From contig MCFH01000022.1 of assembly GCA_002104945.1 (NCBI GenBank), positions 682,001 through 746,000 of the forward strand: DNA of 64,000 bases, read 5' to 3'. This document shows, piece by piece, positions 12,689-32,894 of this stretch. Numbering within the stretch: position 1 is the first letter of the stretch; each line of letters opens with the position of its first letter. Below the pieces are notes generated by a model, which searched no databases, was not told the origin of the DNA, and saw only the letters and a list, made by a program, of their open reading frames with translations. The translations under genes and the position numbers were made by a program. Source of the DNA: Piromyces finnis (Eukaryota > Neocallimastigomycota > Neocallimastigomycetes > Neocallimastigales > Neocallimastigaceae).

Positions 12689-13742
12689 ATTTGTTCCTCC
12701 TATTAAATAGGAAAAAAGCCATAAACATAAAATTTATAGATTTATTATTTTATACTAATAAAGAGAACGTATTCTCAACAGAAATAAAATAAAAAAAAAA
12801 AAAGATATAATACTTTATTTTAACAGGATGAGATATAATTAATAATTATTAGTATATTAGAAAAAAAATATTTTAAAAATATCGTTTAAGATTATTAGTT
12901 TAATATATATAAATAATAATTACAGTATATAATTAAATTTATTTTAATATCATTTTTATTAAAATAATTTCTTTTTCTTTATTTCATTGTAAAACATTTT
13001 TTATCTTAACTTTTTTTTTTTTTTTCTATTATTTAGTTTTAATTTGAAATTTTTATTTTATTTTTGTTTTTAATTTTATTTTTTATTTACAATCTCATCT
13101 ATATATGAAAATATATATTTCTATTTTCATAAATATAGAGGATAAAATTTAAACAATAAAAAATTAAAAACGAATAAATAAAAAAAAAAAAAAAAAAATA
13201 AATAAATAAAAAAATAAATAAACAAATAAATAAATAAATAAATAAATAATATGTAAATGTATATATTTTCATTCCCAAGTTTTATATCTATTTAAATGTC
13301 TATGTAAAGTATACCTTTTTTTTTTTTTTTTTTTTTTTATTTGCTTATTCTTTTCATTAAAAAAATAAAGAATCCATTACTATTTTACATTCATGAAATA
13401 TATCCATTTAAAAAAATGATGAAAATAAGAAAAAACTATTTTTTTTTTTTTGTAAAAAAGTTTATATTTTTTATAAAATACATTTTATTTTTTGTGTTAA
13501 GAATTAAAAAAAAAAAAAAAAAAAAGTTTTATTATAATTTAAAGAGTAGATATATATTTCTTTTTTTTTTTTTTAAATTAAAAAATCTATTCAATGCTTG
13601 TATTACAAATATCAATGGGAAAATAAATAAATAATAATAAAAAAAAAATATTAATAAAAATATATATTAAATACTATAATAGAAAGTTTTATGATGACGG
13701 TATTTCAAATTAAAAAAAAAAAAATTTTTTTTTTTATCCTTT
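12689..13742. other. Convergent spacer, low complexity
   Basis: Only A/T runs and an (AAAT)n patch near 13200-13248 are seen between the SH3 gene and the 3' end of the THADA-like gene. The open frame 13341-13634 is Lys/Phe/Ile low complexity and not credible as a gene. Confidence 0.6.
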
Positions 13743-20930
<7,188 letters not shown>

Positions 20931-22013
20931 ACTCCTTTTATATTATAATACTATTGTAACGTTTAAAGGCTTCAAAATTTTTAATAAACAATTTCTATTT
21001 AAGGTTATAATTTAAAAATAAAACTTCTATTATACAAACATTCAAATAAATTTACTTTTTGGTTAAAAACTATAATATATCTCTAACTTTTTAATTATTA
21101 TTATTTTTTTTAATAATGTATAAATAAAAAATAACAAAAAATTATAAAAATGATTGGTAATTATTAGCTGATGGATTTAATTCTTATTATACATATCATT
21201 TTTTTTTTTTTTTGAAAAATTTTATTAAAAGGATTAGAGTAGATAGAAATAATTAAGCATAATTAATATATAAAATAATCCAAGTAATTATTTTATATAT
21301 TAATTAAATAGTATGTAAAAAATACATATAACTATATTTTTGTTCCATATAATAACGTGATCAACACATATATTTTGTAGATTATTATTTCTTTTGATTT
21401 TAATAAAAAGCCGATTTTTTATTGGTTTAAATTAATTAGTTTTAAAATAAGGAATTAAAGTTTTTTTTTTTTATATTTTTTTTATTACTACAATTGGAAA
21501 TATATAATTAATATTATTGAATTAGTATTATATTATTATTTGAATAGAAAATTAATATTAATTATTATTATTTCGAAAAGTCATGATATTAAATTCTATA
21601 TTAAAAATTTAATTTTTATTAATTGTTTGGGATGCTAGAAATTATGGTGATAATAGGAGAAAAGTATTGAACTATATAATTCCTCTTTTTTTATATATAT
21701 ATATATATATAAAATTCTAGTAGAAATAAAATTTAATTAAAAAAAAAATAATCAAAATATTATATACACAATATATGCATATAAAAACATTAAATGAATT
21801 GAATAAATAAAATAATGATAAATTTTCAATTATTTTTCTTCTTTTATCAATAAAATTTTAACAACTATTTTTTAATTTGGTTTTTTTTTTTATTCCATTT
21901 TTTTTTCTTTTTTATTTCTTAACTAATTCAAAAACTTACAATAACTTTACAATTGTTATAAGAACCTCTTTAAATTTTAACAATATATATATATAAATAC
22001 AATTAAAGTAAAA
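20931..22013. other. Divergent promoter spacer (THADA-like / LRR gene)
   Basis: About 1.1 kb of A/T sequence between two divergently transcribed genes. It holds poly-T runs and an AT dinucleotide tract near 21693-21712. No defined regulatory motif is recognisable. Confidence 0.5.
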
Positions 22014-24053
22014 ATGAAGAAATTTTTGAAAAAGAAGTTAGAAAATAATTTAAGCAAAGATGTGTTATATATGACCTTTGCATTAAAGGAAATTTCAATT
22101 AATCAACAATCTAGTAATGAAAGTAACAAAAACATTATAGAAAATGAAAATAATTTCAAAAATGAAATTCGAAAAACAGAAGAATTAAAATTTAATAATT
22201 TAATTTCTTTTAATGAAATTGATTTATGTAGTAATAATTTAATAAAAATTTATCCTAGTATTGGATTTTTAAATTCAACAACTGTGTTAAAACTGTAAGT
22301 ATCACTATAAAGTTATACCTAAATTATTATTTTTAAGGGGAATTCAAATTTTAATTAATTGGTATCATATTATATAAAAATAAGATGTTGTAATAATTTG
22401 ACTGAAATTCCTCCAGAAATTGGTTACATGAAAAATCTAGAAGTTTTAAATATTGCAAATAATAAAATTGAAAAAATCCCAGATATTATTTGTTTTTTAA
22501 AAAAATTAAAAAAGTTAGACATTTCAAATAATTATGTTAAGGAAATACCAATAGTAATAAAAAGATTATCAAATTTAACGCATATCAATTTAAAAGGAAA
22601 TCAAATAGAAATAATACCTTCAGAAATTGGGGAATTAATAAATTTAATTTCAATAAATTTAGCTGATAATGCCATTCAATATATACCCATAGAATTAAAT
22701 AAATTGAACAATTTATTAGAGTTAGACTTAGGGAATTGTCCCTTAGCAAGTTCATTTGATGAGTGTAGACCAGCATTTACACTTTCTTCATTTATAAAAG
22801 ATTTAATAGTTTCAAGAAATCAAAAATTATTATTAGAATCAACCAGATATCAAAATAATGCCACCTTGGATATGATTAATGAACTTGAACACTACAAAAA
22901 ATATTATTCAAATACGTCTTCTCTATCCATTAGCTTTGAACAAAACCAAAATAAATTTAGTCTATTTAATCTTAATCATTCTATACATAAAGACTCTTTT
23001 TTAGAAAGAATTGGAGGTAATAATATACACAATAATTTATTATAAAATTATTATAATATTATATTAAGTTTTTATTAATAAATTAATTTTATGGTTAAAA
23101 TTTTTATAAAATTATGGTATTATTTTCCTTTCTTTTTTTATTTATTCCGAAATGAAATGTTTTATTAATGCAAATTTTTTTAAATCCATATATTAAAAAA
23201 AAAAATAGTCAATTCTTCATCCACTTCTTTGAATCAAGGGAGTGATATAGAAACTCTTTCATTAAGTGATAATGATAACGATAACAATACAATTGAAGAA
23301 CCTATTAATAATGACAATAAAATTGAATTAAGGATACCAACATTAAAAGAACTATCAGCAAGAGTTATTGTTAGGAATCATTTATCTATACCAACAAATC
23401 TTCTTCAAGAAGATTTAATAAATTATTTATCATCCTATAAAACATGTTCTTTTTGTCATGGTCCTTATTTTGAAACGTATATAAGAAGGATTCGTATTAT
23501 GTATAAAGAAGGTAAAGAAATACCTTTTGAATATCGACTTTGCAAAGTTCATTTTAATACTAATGAGGAACGTATTAAGGAAATGTTTAAAATACGACCT
23601 GTTACTGCACCAAGAAGTTTAAATAAAGTAGGAATGAAAAGAGATATAAAATATAAATATAATGATGCTTCTTCTTCTACTAGTGATAATAGTTCTTGTA
23701 CATTAAATAATTCAATTGTTCCAAATACTTCTTCTTCTTCTTCTTCTTCTTCTTCACTTGATTCCCGCATTACAAAATCTTCAATATCATCACCATTAAA
23801 TTTAAAACATAAAAGTGTAAAATGTATATTTAATCTAAAGTCAAAACATCATCATAAATTAGCTAAAGATTTAGAAAATGTAGAATTCCTATCTAATTAC
23901 GATTCCATTTCTTCAAAATCATATTCTCATAAAAAATTAAATGAAGATAGTATTTCAAAATCTATCACTGTAAATGAATTATTAAATATGAAGCAACCAT
24001 CATTACCAGTTCTTCATTTTCCTGAATCAAATAATGATCAAAAAAATATATAG
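22014..24053 (+). CDS. Leucine-rich-repeat protein with C-terminal Cys/His module
   Basis: Three exons: 22014-22294, 22385-23016, 23209-24053. Joined GT-AG they give 585 residues. After a charged 65-residue N-terminus come about seven 23-residue LRRs (roughly residues 70-230) of the short L-x-x-L-x-L-x-x-N-x-L-x-x-I-P type. The first splice rebuilds a perfect 23-residue repeat (TTVLKLCCNNLTEIPPEIG), which supports the intron. The third exon carries a conserved-looking module, PTLKELSARVIVRNHL then YKTCSFCHGPYFETY and EYRLCKVHFN. It places C384, C387, H388, C416 and H419 as possible zinc ligands. The tail is Ser-rich and basic. From memory this arrangement resembles fungal LRR proteins and LRRC58-like proteins of animals, which share a Cys-bearing block after the LRRs; that is unverified. 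Function unknown, probably a scaffold or adaptor. Confidence 0.85.
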
Positions 24054-25540
24054 AATAGTTAATATGCTTATCTTTTTATCTTTTACTGTACTATTTTATA
24101 TTTTAATTATCTCTATTACATTTTTAATGATATTTAAAAAATACATAATTAGTTTATTTTATATATATATAGGATAAGTTTTGGTAGTTTAGGATTGTTA
24201 ATTGTTTTAAAAATTCTATGTCTATAATACATAGATTCATGTGTTTATAATTGATCATGTGTATTTATGTGATAATGGCTATTGTGTTATCCAAAAATAT
24301 TTTTTTTTATTTTATTAAAATTATAGTGTTATTTCATTTTTCCACCAATAGTCATATTACAACTAGCGGATAACATCAACCATTTTGGTAAAATTAAAAA
24401 AAAAAAAAAATCTGTAGTATGCTTTTTTTTCTTTTATATAAAAAAGATAAGATAATGTCATTAATATTAAAAAGTATTGTAGAATATTATATTTGAGAAA
24501 AAAAACTAAATAAACTGTTATTTTAAATACATTAGTTCTATCCTGATGTGTTTTTTTTTTTATTTAATTAATTTTAAAAGTTAAAAATTTTTTATGTAGC
24601 CATTTCTTTATTATTATCAACCTAATATATTCAATTATATTATTAATATATTACAAAATTTAAAAGTACAGTACATTATATTTTGAAATAAAATGTAATG
24701 TATTTCTTTAAAATTTAAGTTATAGATTAATATATGTATTATATATTATACAATATTATATTTTATATTATATAATATATTGTTTCCAAAAAATAAAAGT
24801 TTAGTAAGATTTCTACTTTAAAAAAAAAAACCTCGTAATATTAAATAATAATGATTATAGTTTAATAAATAAATAAATAAATTTAATAAAGTATTTTAGA
24901 ACAACAAAAAATAAGAATAACAAAAAAAAAAAAAAAAAAAATTATTATTTAAATATACTTTTTATTTACTTTTAATTTTTTTTTTTTGTTATAATAGTGA
25001 AGAAATTTAAGAAAAAATCAAAATAAAAAAACAAAAAAAAACAAAAAAAAAAAAAACGAAAACAAAAACAAAAAAAAAAAAAAAAAAGGAAGAAAAATAA
25101 GACAACAATAAATTAAAAATAAATAAAAATAAAATATTAAAATAAATTGAAACAAATCAATAAAAATATACCTTTTTTTATTATAATAGAGTTTTACAAA
25201 GATAATAAATAAACCGTATGTTTTCTTTAAAATACAATTTATGTTTAGAAAGAGTTATTTTTTTTTTATCATTATAAAACAATAATATTTTTAGTATATT
25301 TATTTAATATGTAATATTATTAGATTAAACCTATTTAATCTAATTTATTATAGATTAAATAAAATATATTATAAAAATATGTAAATAAACAATATATTAA
25401 ACAATATAATATTTCCTTTTTAAAATTTATTTGACTAAATTAATATTTAGGAAAAAACAATATTCCCTTTAAAAATATTATAATTAATTATTTTTATTAT
25501 TATATAAAATATATTTATAATTATAAAAAATAAATAGAAA
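24054..25540. other. AT spacer with a weak inverted repeat
   Basis: There is no gene in this 1.5-kb spacer. At 24271-24292 and 24368-24388 there are partly complementary arms (both contain GGATAACA followed by CAA and CCATT when read outward-in), spaced about 75 bp, in a patch of less extreme composition. It could be a short foldback element. The rest is poly-A/T, including A-rich blocks at 24905-24941 and 25020-25090. Confidence 0.45.
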
Positions 25541-26556
25541 ATGAATCTTTTTAGATTAATTGCTGATATGATGCATTTGTTTTCAATCATCATTATCATA
25601 TTAAAGATTACAAAGACTAGATCTGCAGCAGGTATTAACATAACATATTATTTTAACAATACAATAAAAGATAAACTATTAGATAAGACAACATATTATT
25701 AGATAAGAAAACTAAATGATAAATAAAATCCCCCCAAAAAGATATAAAACATAAAAATTTATAAAATACCTCGTAAAAGAAGAATTAATGTTTATATTTA
25801 ATAACTATTTTTTTTTAAAGGTATTTCCTTCAAATCACAACTTTTATATGTCATTGTTTTCTGTACTCGTTACCTTGATTTGTTCTATACTTATATTTCA
25901 TTATACAACACTCTTATGAAGATTTTCTTCATTTCCACTTCAATTTACATTTGTTATTTAATGAAATTCAAATTCAAGGCTACTTGGGAACCATCATTAG
26001 ATACCTTTAAGATTGAATATTTAATTATTCCATCCTTCGTTTTAGCTTTAATCTTTAACTATGAATTCTCTATAATGGAAGTAAGTAATTATATTGATTT
26101 CTTTTAAATAACATGGATAGGAGTAAGAAAAATAATTAATATAATATATTATTATTAATAATTATTAAATAAATAAATAGATTTTATGGACTTTCTCTAT
26201 TTATTTAGAAGCTGTAGCTATTCTTCCACAATTATTCCAAATGCAACGTACTGGTGAAGCTGAAACTATTACTAGTCACTACTTATTTGCTTTAGGTGCT
26301 TACCGTGCTTTATATATCTTAAACTGGATCTGGCGTTACTTTGTTGACCATCAAATTTACTGGATTGTCGTTCTATCGGGAATTGTTCAAACTGCTATCT
26401 ATTCCGATTTCTTATATATATATATTACCAAGTAAGAATGATTTATTATTAAATTTAACTAATTAATATGTGATTATATTATTGTATTAATAAAATATTT
26501 CTTTTCATTGTAAATATAGGGTTTTCAGAGGACAAAAGTTCTCTCTTCCAGCATAG
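25541..26556 (+). CDS. ERD2: ER lumen protein-retaining receptor (HDEL/KDEL receptor)
   Basis: Four exons: 25541-25631, 25821-26080, 26181-26431, 26520-26556, all GT-AG, joining to a protein of about 212 residues, the normal family length. It cycles between Golgi and ER, binding the C-terminal HDEL/KDEL signal of escaped ER residents and returning them by COPI vesicles. The family signature runs the whole length: [13 protein letters not shown] start, [19 protein letters not shown] across the first splice, [25 protein letters not shown] across the second, then [27 protein letters not shown] and the ending [10 protein letters not shown]. Seven hydrophobic helices are evident. Upstream is ordinary AT spacer. 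Confidence 0.97.
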
Positions 26557-28289
26557 ATTTCTTAGATAAATAGACAATTTAACATAAATATTTTTATAAC
26601 TATAAGATAAAGATAGCGTTTTTTTTTATTATAGGTATTTTTAAAAAAAAAATAACATTAAGAATTAAAAAAATAAAAAAAAAATTTAAAAATATATTTA
26701 TATAATAACTATTAGTTATGAAAAGTTTTAATAATGCTAATTTAAATTTAAAATTTGTTTTTATATAAATAATTGTATAAAAGAAAATACTTAATTAGTT
26801 TTTATTGTTTAATAGAAAGAAATAGATTATATACAATAATATTAATAATTATTAGCATTTAAATAATTAATAGTAAATATTATAATAATTAAATAATAAA
26901 TAAAATAAATATATATTAAAAATTAGTATTAAAATTTACAAAAGACTTTTTTTTATAATAATAGTTTTTTATAGGTCAAAGTAAAATAAAAAATTATAAT
27001 ATAATCATAATAATTAAAAAACAAAAAACAAAAAACAAAAGAAAAAACAAGAAATATAAAGTTGAATTGAAATTTGATAATAATATGATTAGACTTTTGA
27101 AGCAAAGTGGTGGTGATTTAATTTATTTTATATACTACAATAAAAAGAATTATGAATAAATTTTAAATACAATATAAAATAATAATATAGGACACCAAAT
27201 GAATATTTAAAATATATGTAATTTATAAGAATATTTGTAATGTCCAAAATTCTAAATAACTTTTGATTTTAGTAAAATAGTTGCTTTGTTTTATGTATGA
27301 ATGTATATTAAAAATTACTTAGTTTCATGGTTTTTTTTTTTTTTTTTTTTTTTCTTGAATTTGGAAATAATAAATAAAGTAACTTTTTAATATTTTCTTG
27401 TTTTTATTTTTGTATTAACACTACTTAATAGAAGTAACTATTAAACAACTAATTAAATTTTACACTAATTAATTAATTAATTTATAAGTTAAAATAAATA
27501 ATAATGGACCATTTCACTAATGTCTAAGAAAATATATATAAATTTAATAGAATATAGTGGAAAAATCTAATTTAAATATATTATTATAAATTAATAAATA
27601 TATATTTTATAAATAAATAATTTAAATATTTATTTATTATTAATTTTTTTTTTTTTTATTTTTTTATTTTTGTTTTTCTTTTAAGGATAAAAAAAAAAAA
27701 ACACCTTAATATCATTTTATTGATCTTAAATTTTTTAAAATTACTAAAAACTTTTTTCTTTTATTTTAATTTTTACGGAATCCTATTTTGTAAAAAAAGA
27801 TAAAAAGAAAAAAGGTGTAATAAAAAAAAAAGTATCAAATAAAATAAATAAGGAAATCATAATAACAAATTAAATAAATATAAGACTTTATAGTTTTAAA
27901 TAAAATTATCCATTCAATATTCATATTATATCCAGTCATATAAATAATAAAAGTAAAAACATTTTATTTTAATTTTATTATATATAAAATTCATTTCCAA
28001 TTTAAAATAAAATTGCTGATTTTCTAATTTTATTTAATTTAATAACATTATTCAATTTACTGATTAAAAATCAATTTAAAAAAGGTAAAAATCTTTTATA
28101 AAATATATATATATTTTTAATTAATCATATATATATAGCAATAACAATAATATAACAACAACAACAACAATATTTAATATTTTGTTTTAATAAATAAAAA
28201 TCAAAAAAAAAAAAAAAAAAACTTTAATATTATCATTTTGATATTAAATTTTTATTCTTTTAACTATTTATTTACTTTACTATTAGAAA
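26557..28289. other. AT spacer upstream of UBA1
   Basis: 1.7 kb with no gene seen. It contains homopolymer runs, for example T at 27330-27352, and a short (CAA)n patch near 28156-28170 in what is probably the UBA1 5' leader or promoter. Confidence 0.5.
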
Positions 28290-31200
28290 ATGGCTTCTAT
28301 GGACGTTGACAATACTATTGATGAAAGTTTATACTCCAGACAACTGTAAATATAAATAAATTTAAAAAAAAAAAAACATAAATTCCTTTTTTTAAATATA
28401 TAATTATATATTTAATTTTATTTTTTAAATAATAAATATTAATAATTAAAATTATTTAATGATATATAGTTACGTACTTGGTCGTGAAGCTATGTTACGT
28501 ATGAGTCAATCTAATGTTCTTATCATTGGTTTACGTGGTCTTGGTGTTGAAATTGGTAATATATTTGATATATCAACATTTTTTAATAAAAATGATTTAT
28601 TAAGTAATTTTATTTTATTATTGTAAATATGAATAATAAAATTTTAGCCAAGAATGTAATTCTTGCTGGTGTTAAGTCTGTTACTTTATATGATCCAGAA
28701 TTAACTAAACTCTCTGATTTATCTTCTCAAGTAAGAATTATTAACTTGAAATCATTGTAAAAATGCATTTTAAAATCATATTCAAAAAGTAACATGTTTT
28801 TTTTTTTTTTGATATCTTATATTAAATAGTTCTTTTTAACTGAAGAAGATGTTGGTAAGAGAAGAGACGAAGTAAGTTGCCCACGTCTTAAGGAATTAAA
28901 TAACTATGTTCCAGTTACTGTTTTAGATGGTGATTTAATGTCAAGCATTACTAACTATCAAGTAAATACATATTTTATAACAAACAAACAAACAAACAAA
29001 AAAAAAAAAAAATCAAAAGCATAGTATATTAAAAATTTTTTTCTAATTTTAATTTTATTATATATAGGTTGTTGTTTGTACCAATACTCCACTTAAGCAA
29101 CAAATTGAAATCAATAACATTACTCACCCACTTGGTATTAAATTCATTTCTACTAGTACTAATGGTTTATTCGGGTAATTAAAGAAATCAATGTTTAAAT
29201 TATATAAAGGATGAATTATGTAAAAACTAATTAAACAATTATTCAATAAATATATAATAGTATGGCTTTCAACGATTTCGGTGATGCCTTTGAAGTTACT
29301 GATCAAACTGGTGAAGAACCAAAATCTGGTATGGTCGCTGCTATTAATAAGGTAAACTATCAAAAACAAGTATTAGAAATATTTTATTGAAAAATATCCA
29401 ATTTAAGTTTTATTATTTAAATAAAATTAAATTGAATATTGATTTATTATAATACATAATATATTAACATTAACTGTTTATTCAAATGCAATAATAATTC
29501 TATAGTCTGCTGATCAAAGTGTTGTTACCTGTTTAGACGAAACTAGACACAATTTAGAAGATGGTGATTATGTTACTTTCACTGAAGTTAAGGGAATGAC
29601 TGAATTAAACGGTTGTGAACCAAGAAAGATTTCTGTTTTAGGTCCATACACTTTCAGTATTGGTGATACTTCCAACTTATCTGATTATGTCAGTGGAGGT
29701 TTATTCCATCAAGTTAAACAACCAAAAACATTAAAATTCGTATGCATCTAATTGGAAAATATCTTAAAAATATTATGATAATGGAAATATTTTTTTATTA
29801 TTTCTTAATTAAAATATATATTAACCTATTCATACTTAAATTTCATTTTTAAAATAATTAAAATATATAGAAAAGTTTAGTTGATTCCATTAAGGAACCA
29901 GAATTATTCATTTCTGACTTTGCTAAGTTTGACAGACCAGGCCAATTACATGTTGGTTTCCAAGCTTTAGATTCATTTGTTGAAAAGAATGGTAGATATC
30001 CAGTTCCAAGAAACGAAAATGATGCTAATGATGTTTTAGCTATTGCTAAAGAAATCAATGGTAATTCACCAAATCCAGTTGAAATTGATGATAAATTAAT
30101 TAAAGAATTAGCTTATCAATCAAGAGGTGATCTTTCTCCAATGGCTGCCTTATTTGGTGGTTTAGTTGCTCAAGAAGTCTTAAAGGCTATTAGTGGTAAA
30201 TTCATGCCAATCAACCAATACATGTACTTCGATTCTCTCGAATCTCTTCCATCCCAACTTCCAACTGAAGCTTCCTGCGCTCCAATTAATTCAAGATATG
30301 ATAATCAAATTGCTGTTTTCGGTAAGGAATTCCAAGAAAAGATTGAAAACACTAAGGAATTCTTAGTTGGTGCTGGTGCTATTGGTTGTGAAATGTTAAA
30401 GAATTGGGCTATGATGGGTTTAGGTGTTGGTAAGGATGGTTACATTTACTTAACTGATATGGATAGTATCGAGAAGAGTAATTTAAACAGACAATTCTTA
30501 TTCCGCCCATGGGATGTTACAAAGTTAAAGTCTGAAACTGCTGCTGCTGCTATTCATAAGATGAATAAGCAAACTGAAGGTCATATTAAAGCCTTCTCTG
30601 ACCGTGTTGGTACTGAAACTGAAAATATCTTTAATGATGACTTCTGGGAGTCTCTTTCTAGTGTCACTAATGCTTTAGATAATGTTGATGCTAGAAAGTA
30701 TGTTGATCTTAGATGTGTCTTCTTCAGAAAGCCTTTAATTGAATCTGGTACCTTAGGTACTAAGGGTAACACTCAAGTAAGTATAAAATTAAAGAAGAAA
30801 TTTTCTATATTTTGTACAATAATAAATGTCATTTTTATCATTTTTATTAATAATTATAAATGTATTTAATTTTTAGGTTATTATTCCACACTTGACTGAA
30901 TCATACTCTTCATCTCAAGATCCACCAGAAAAGGCTATTCCAATTTGTACTTTAAAGAACTTCCCAAATGCTATTGAACACACTATTCAAGTAAATATAA
31001 ACAAAAAAATTATTATTTGATAATGTTTATTGATTATAAAAAACAAGTTTTTTATACTAACTTTTGTTAATTTGTCATTTAATTATTAATTATCAATACT
31101 ATTAGTGGGCTCGTGATAAGTTTGAAGAATTATTTAAGCAATCTGCTGATAATGTCAACCTTCACTTAACTCAACCAAACTACATTGACAGCGTTCGTAA

Positions 31201-32894
31201 GCAAGCTGGTACTCAAAAGGACACTATCCAAGGTATCTATAACTATCTTGTTGCTTGGAAGCCAAAAACTTTCCGTGAATGTATTATTTGGGCTAGAGAA
31301 ATGTTTGAAGAATTATACAACAACAGTATTCAACAATTATTATTCAACTTCCCAAAGGATTCTGTTACTTCTAGCGGTCAACCATTCTGGTCTGGTCCAA
31401 AGCGTGCTCCAACCCCAATCATCTTTGACATGAATAACGTAAGTAGAAAAATAATAATTAGAAATATGTCAATTATATAAGAAATTAAACTTTATTTTTT
31501 CTAATTTGTAATTATATAATATAGCAATTGCATATGGACTTTATTATTGCTGCTGCTAATCTTCACGCCTTTAACTATGGTTTAACTGGTGAAACTGATG
31601 TTCAAGTTTTCAAGAACGAACTTGCCACTATTACTGTTAAGAAATTTGAACCAAAGAAGGGTGTTAAGATTCAAGTTCAAGAAAACGAAAATGTTCAAAA
31701 TGCTCTTCCAGGTAGATTATAAGTTTATGATATAATATATATACATTATACTAATAAAAAAATATTCGTATACATTTATATTTAATATTATTTCCTTACT
31801 CTATTTAATAATTATAGATGAAAGAGAAATTGAAGAATTAATTAAGAAAATTCCAAGTCCATCTACCTTAGTTGGTTATCGTATGAACCCAGCCGATTTT
31901 GAAAAGGTACACATTTTTAAAAAAAGAAAAAAATACTTAACATATTAAATTTATTAATAAAAAATATTTTTGTTTTCTTCAAAGGATGATGATACCAACT
32001 TCCACATTGATTTCATCACTGCCGCTTCTAACCTTCGTGCTACCAACTATGAAATTGGTTTAGCTGATCGTTCCAAGACTAAGTTCATTGCTGGTAAAAT
32101 TATTCCAGCTATTGCTACCACTACAGCTTTAGTTACTGGTCTTGACTGTTTAGAATTATACAAGGTAGATAATAATTTTAATACAATATATTCATAATGA
32201 TAGTTTCCCCTCCCCCAAAAAAACGGACTAATTAATTTATATATAAATTAAAAAAATTTAAAATTATAGATTATTGATGGTAAGAACAAGCTTGAAGATT
32301 TCAAGAACGGTTTCTTAAACCTTGCTTTACCATTCTTTGGTTTCTCTGAACCAATTGCCGCTCAAAAGATGAAGTACTATGATATCGAATGGACCTTATG
32401 GGACCGTTTCGATGTAGAAGGTGATATTACTCTTCAAGAACTTATTGATTTATTCAAGGAAAAGCATGAATTAGAAATCACCATGATGTCATCTGGTGTT
32501 AGTATGTTATACTCTTCCTTCATGCAACCAAAGAAACTTCAAGAAAGACTCAACATGAAGTAATATAATCAAATCGCTGTTTATAATAAATAATATTTTT
32601 AGTTAATATAAAAAAAAATTTTATTAAATAATAATATAAAATTACTTTAATAGGATTTCTACTTTAGTTGAAACTGTTTCTAAGAAGCCAATACCAGATC
32701 ACATTAAATCTCTTGTCTTAGAATTATGTGTCAATGACAAGAATGATGAAGATGTAATTATTTTTAAATCTATCTCCTCTATAAATAGTATATAACGATG
32801 AAAATAAGAAAAAACAATATTAATTATTATCTATATAATTTTAAATGAAAAATAGGTTGAAGTTCCATACGTTCGTGTTGTTATTCGTCCATAA
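28290..32894 (+). CDS. UBA1: Ubiquitin-activating enzyme E1
   Basis: Sixteen exons with GT-AG introns: 28290-28345, 28470-28555, 28648-28730, 28830-28961, 29068-29174, 29261-29351, 29506-29739, 29871-30776, 30877-30990, 31106-31438, 31525-31711, 31818-31906, 31985-32164, 32270-32559, 32654-32753, 32856-32894. They sum to 3027 nt, 1008 residues (yeast Uba1 is 1024). E1 adenylates ubiquitin with ATP, then holds it as a thioester before passing it to E2 enzymes. The inactive adenylation half is at the N-terminus ([13 protein letters not shown], then [12 protein letters not shown]). The active adenylation domain has [14 protein letters not shown] at about 430 and [17 protein letters not shown]. 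The catalytic cysteine is C589 in [18 protein letters not shown]. The C-terminal ubiquitin-fold domain binds E2 and ends with [10 protein letters not shown]. All key residues are present, so it should be active. Of the protein-coding genes fully inside the window it is the most intron-dense. Confidence 0.97.

Noticed and set aside
13341..13634. 97-codon Lys/Phe/Ile frame
   Set aside because: Composed of A and T runs, with no homology or domain.
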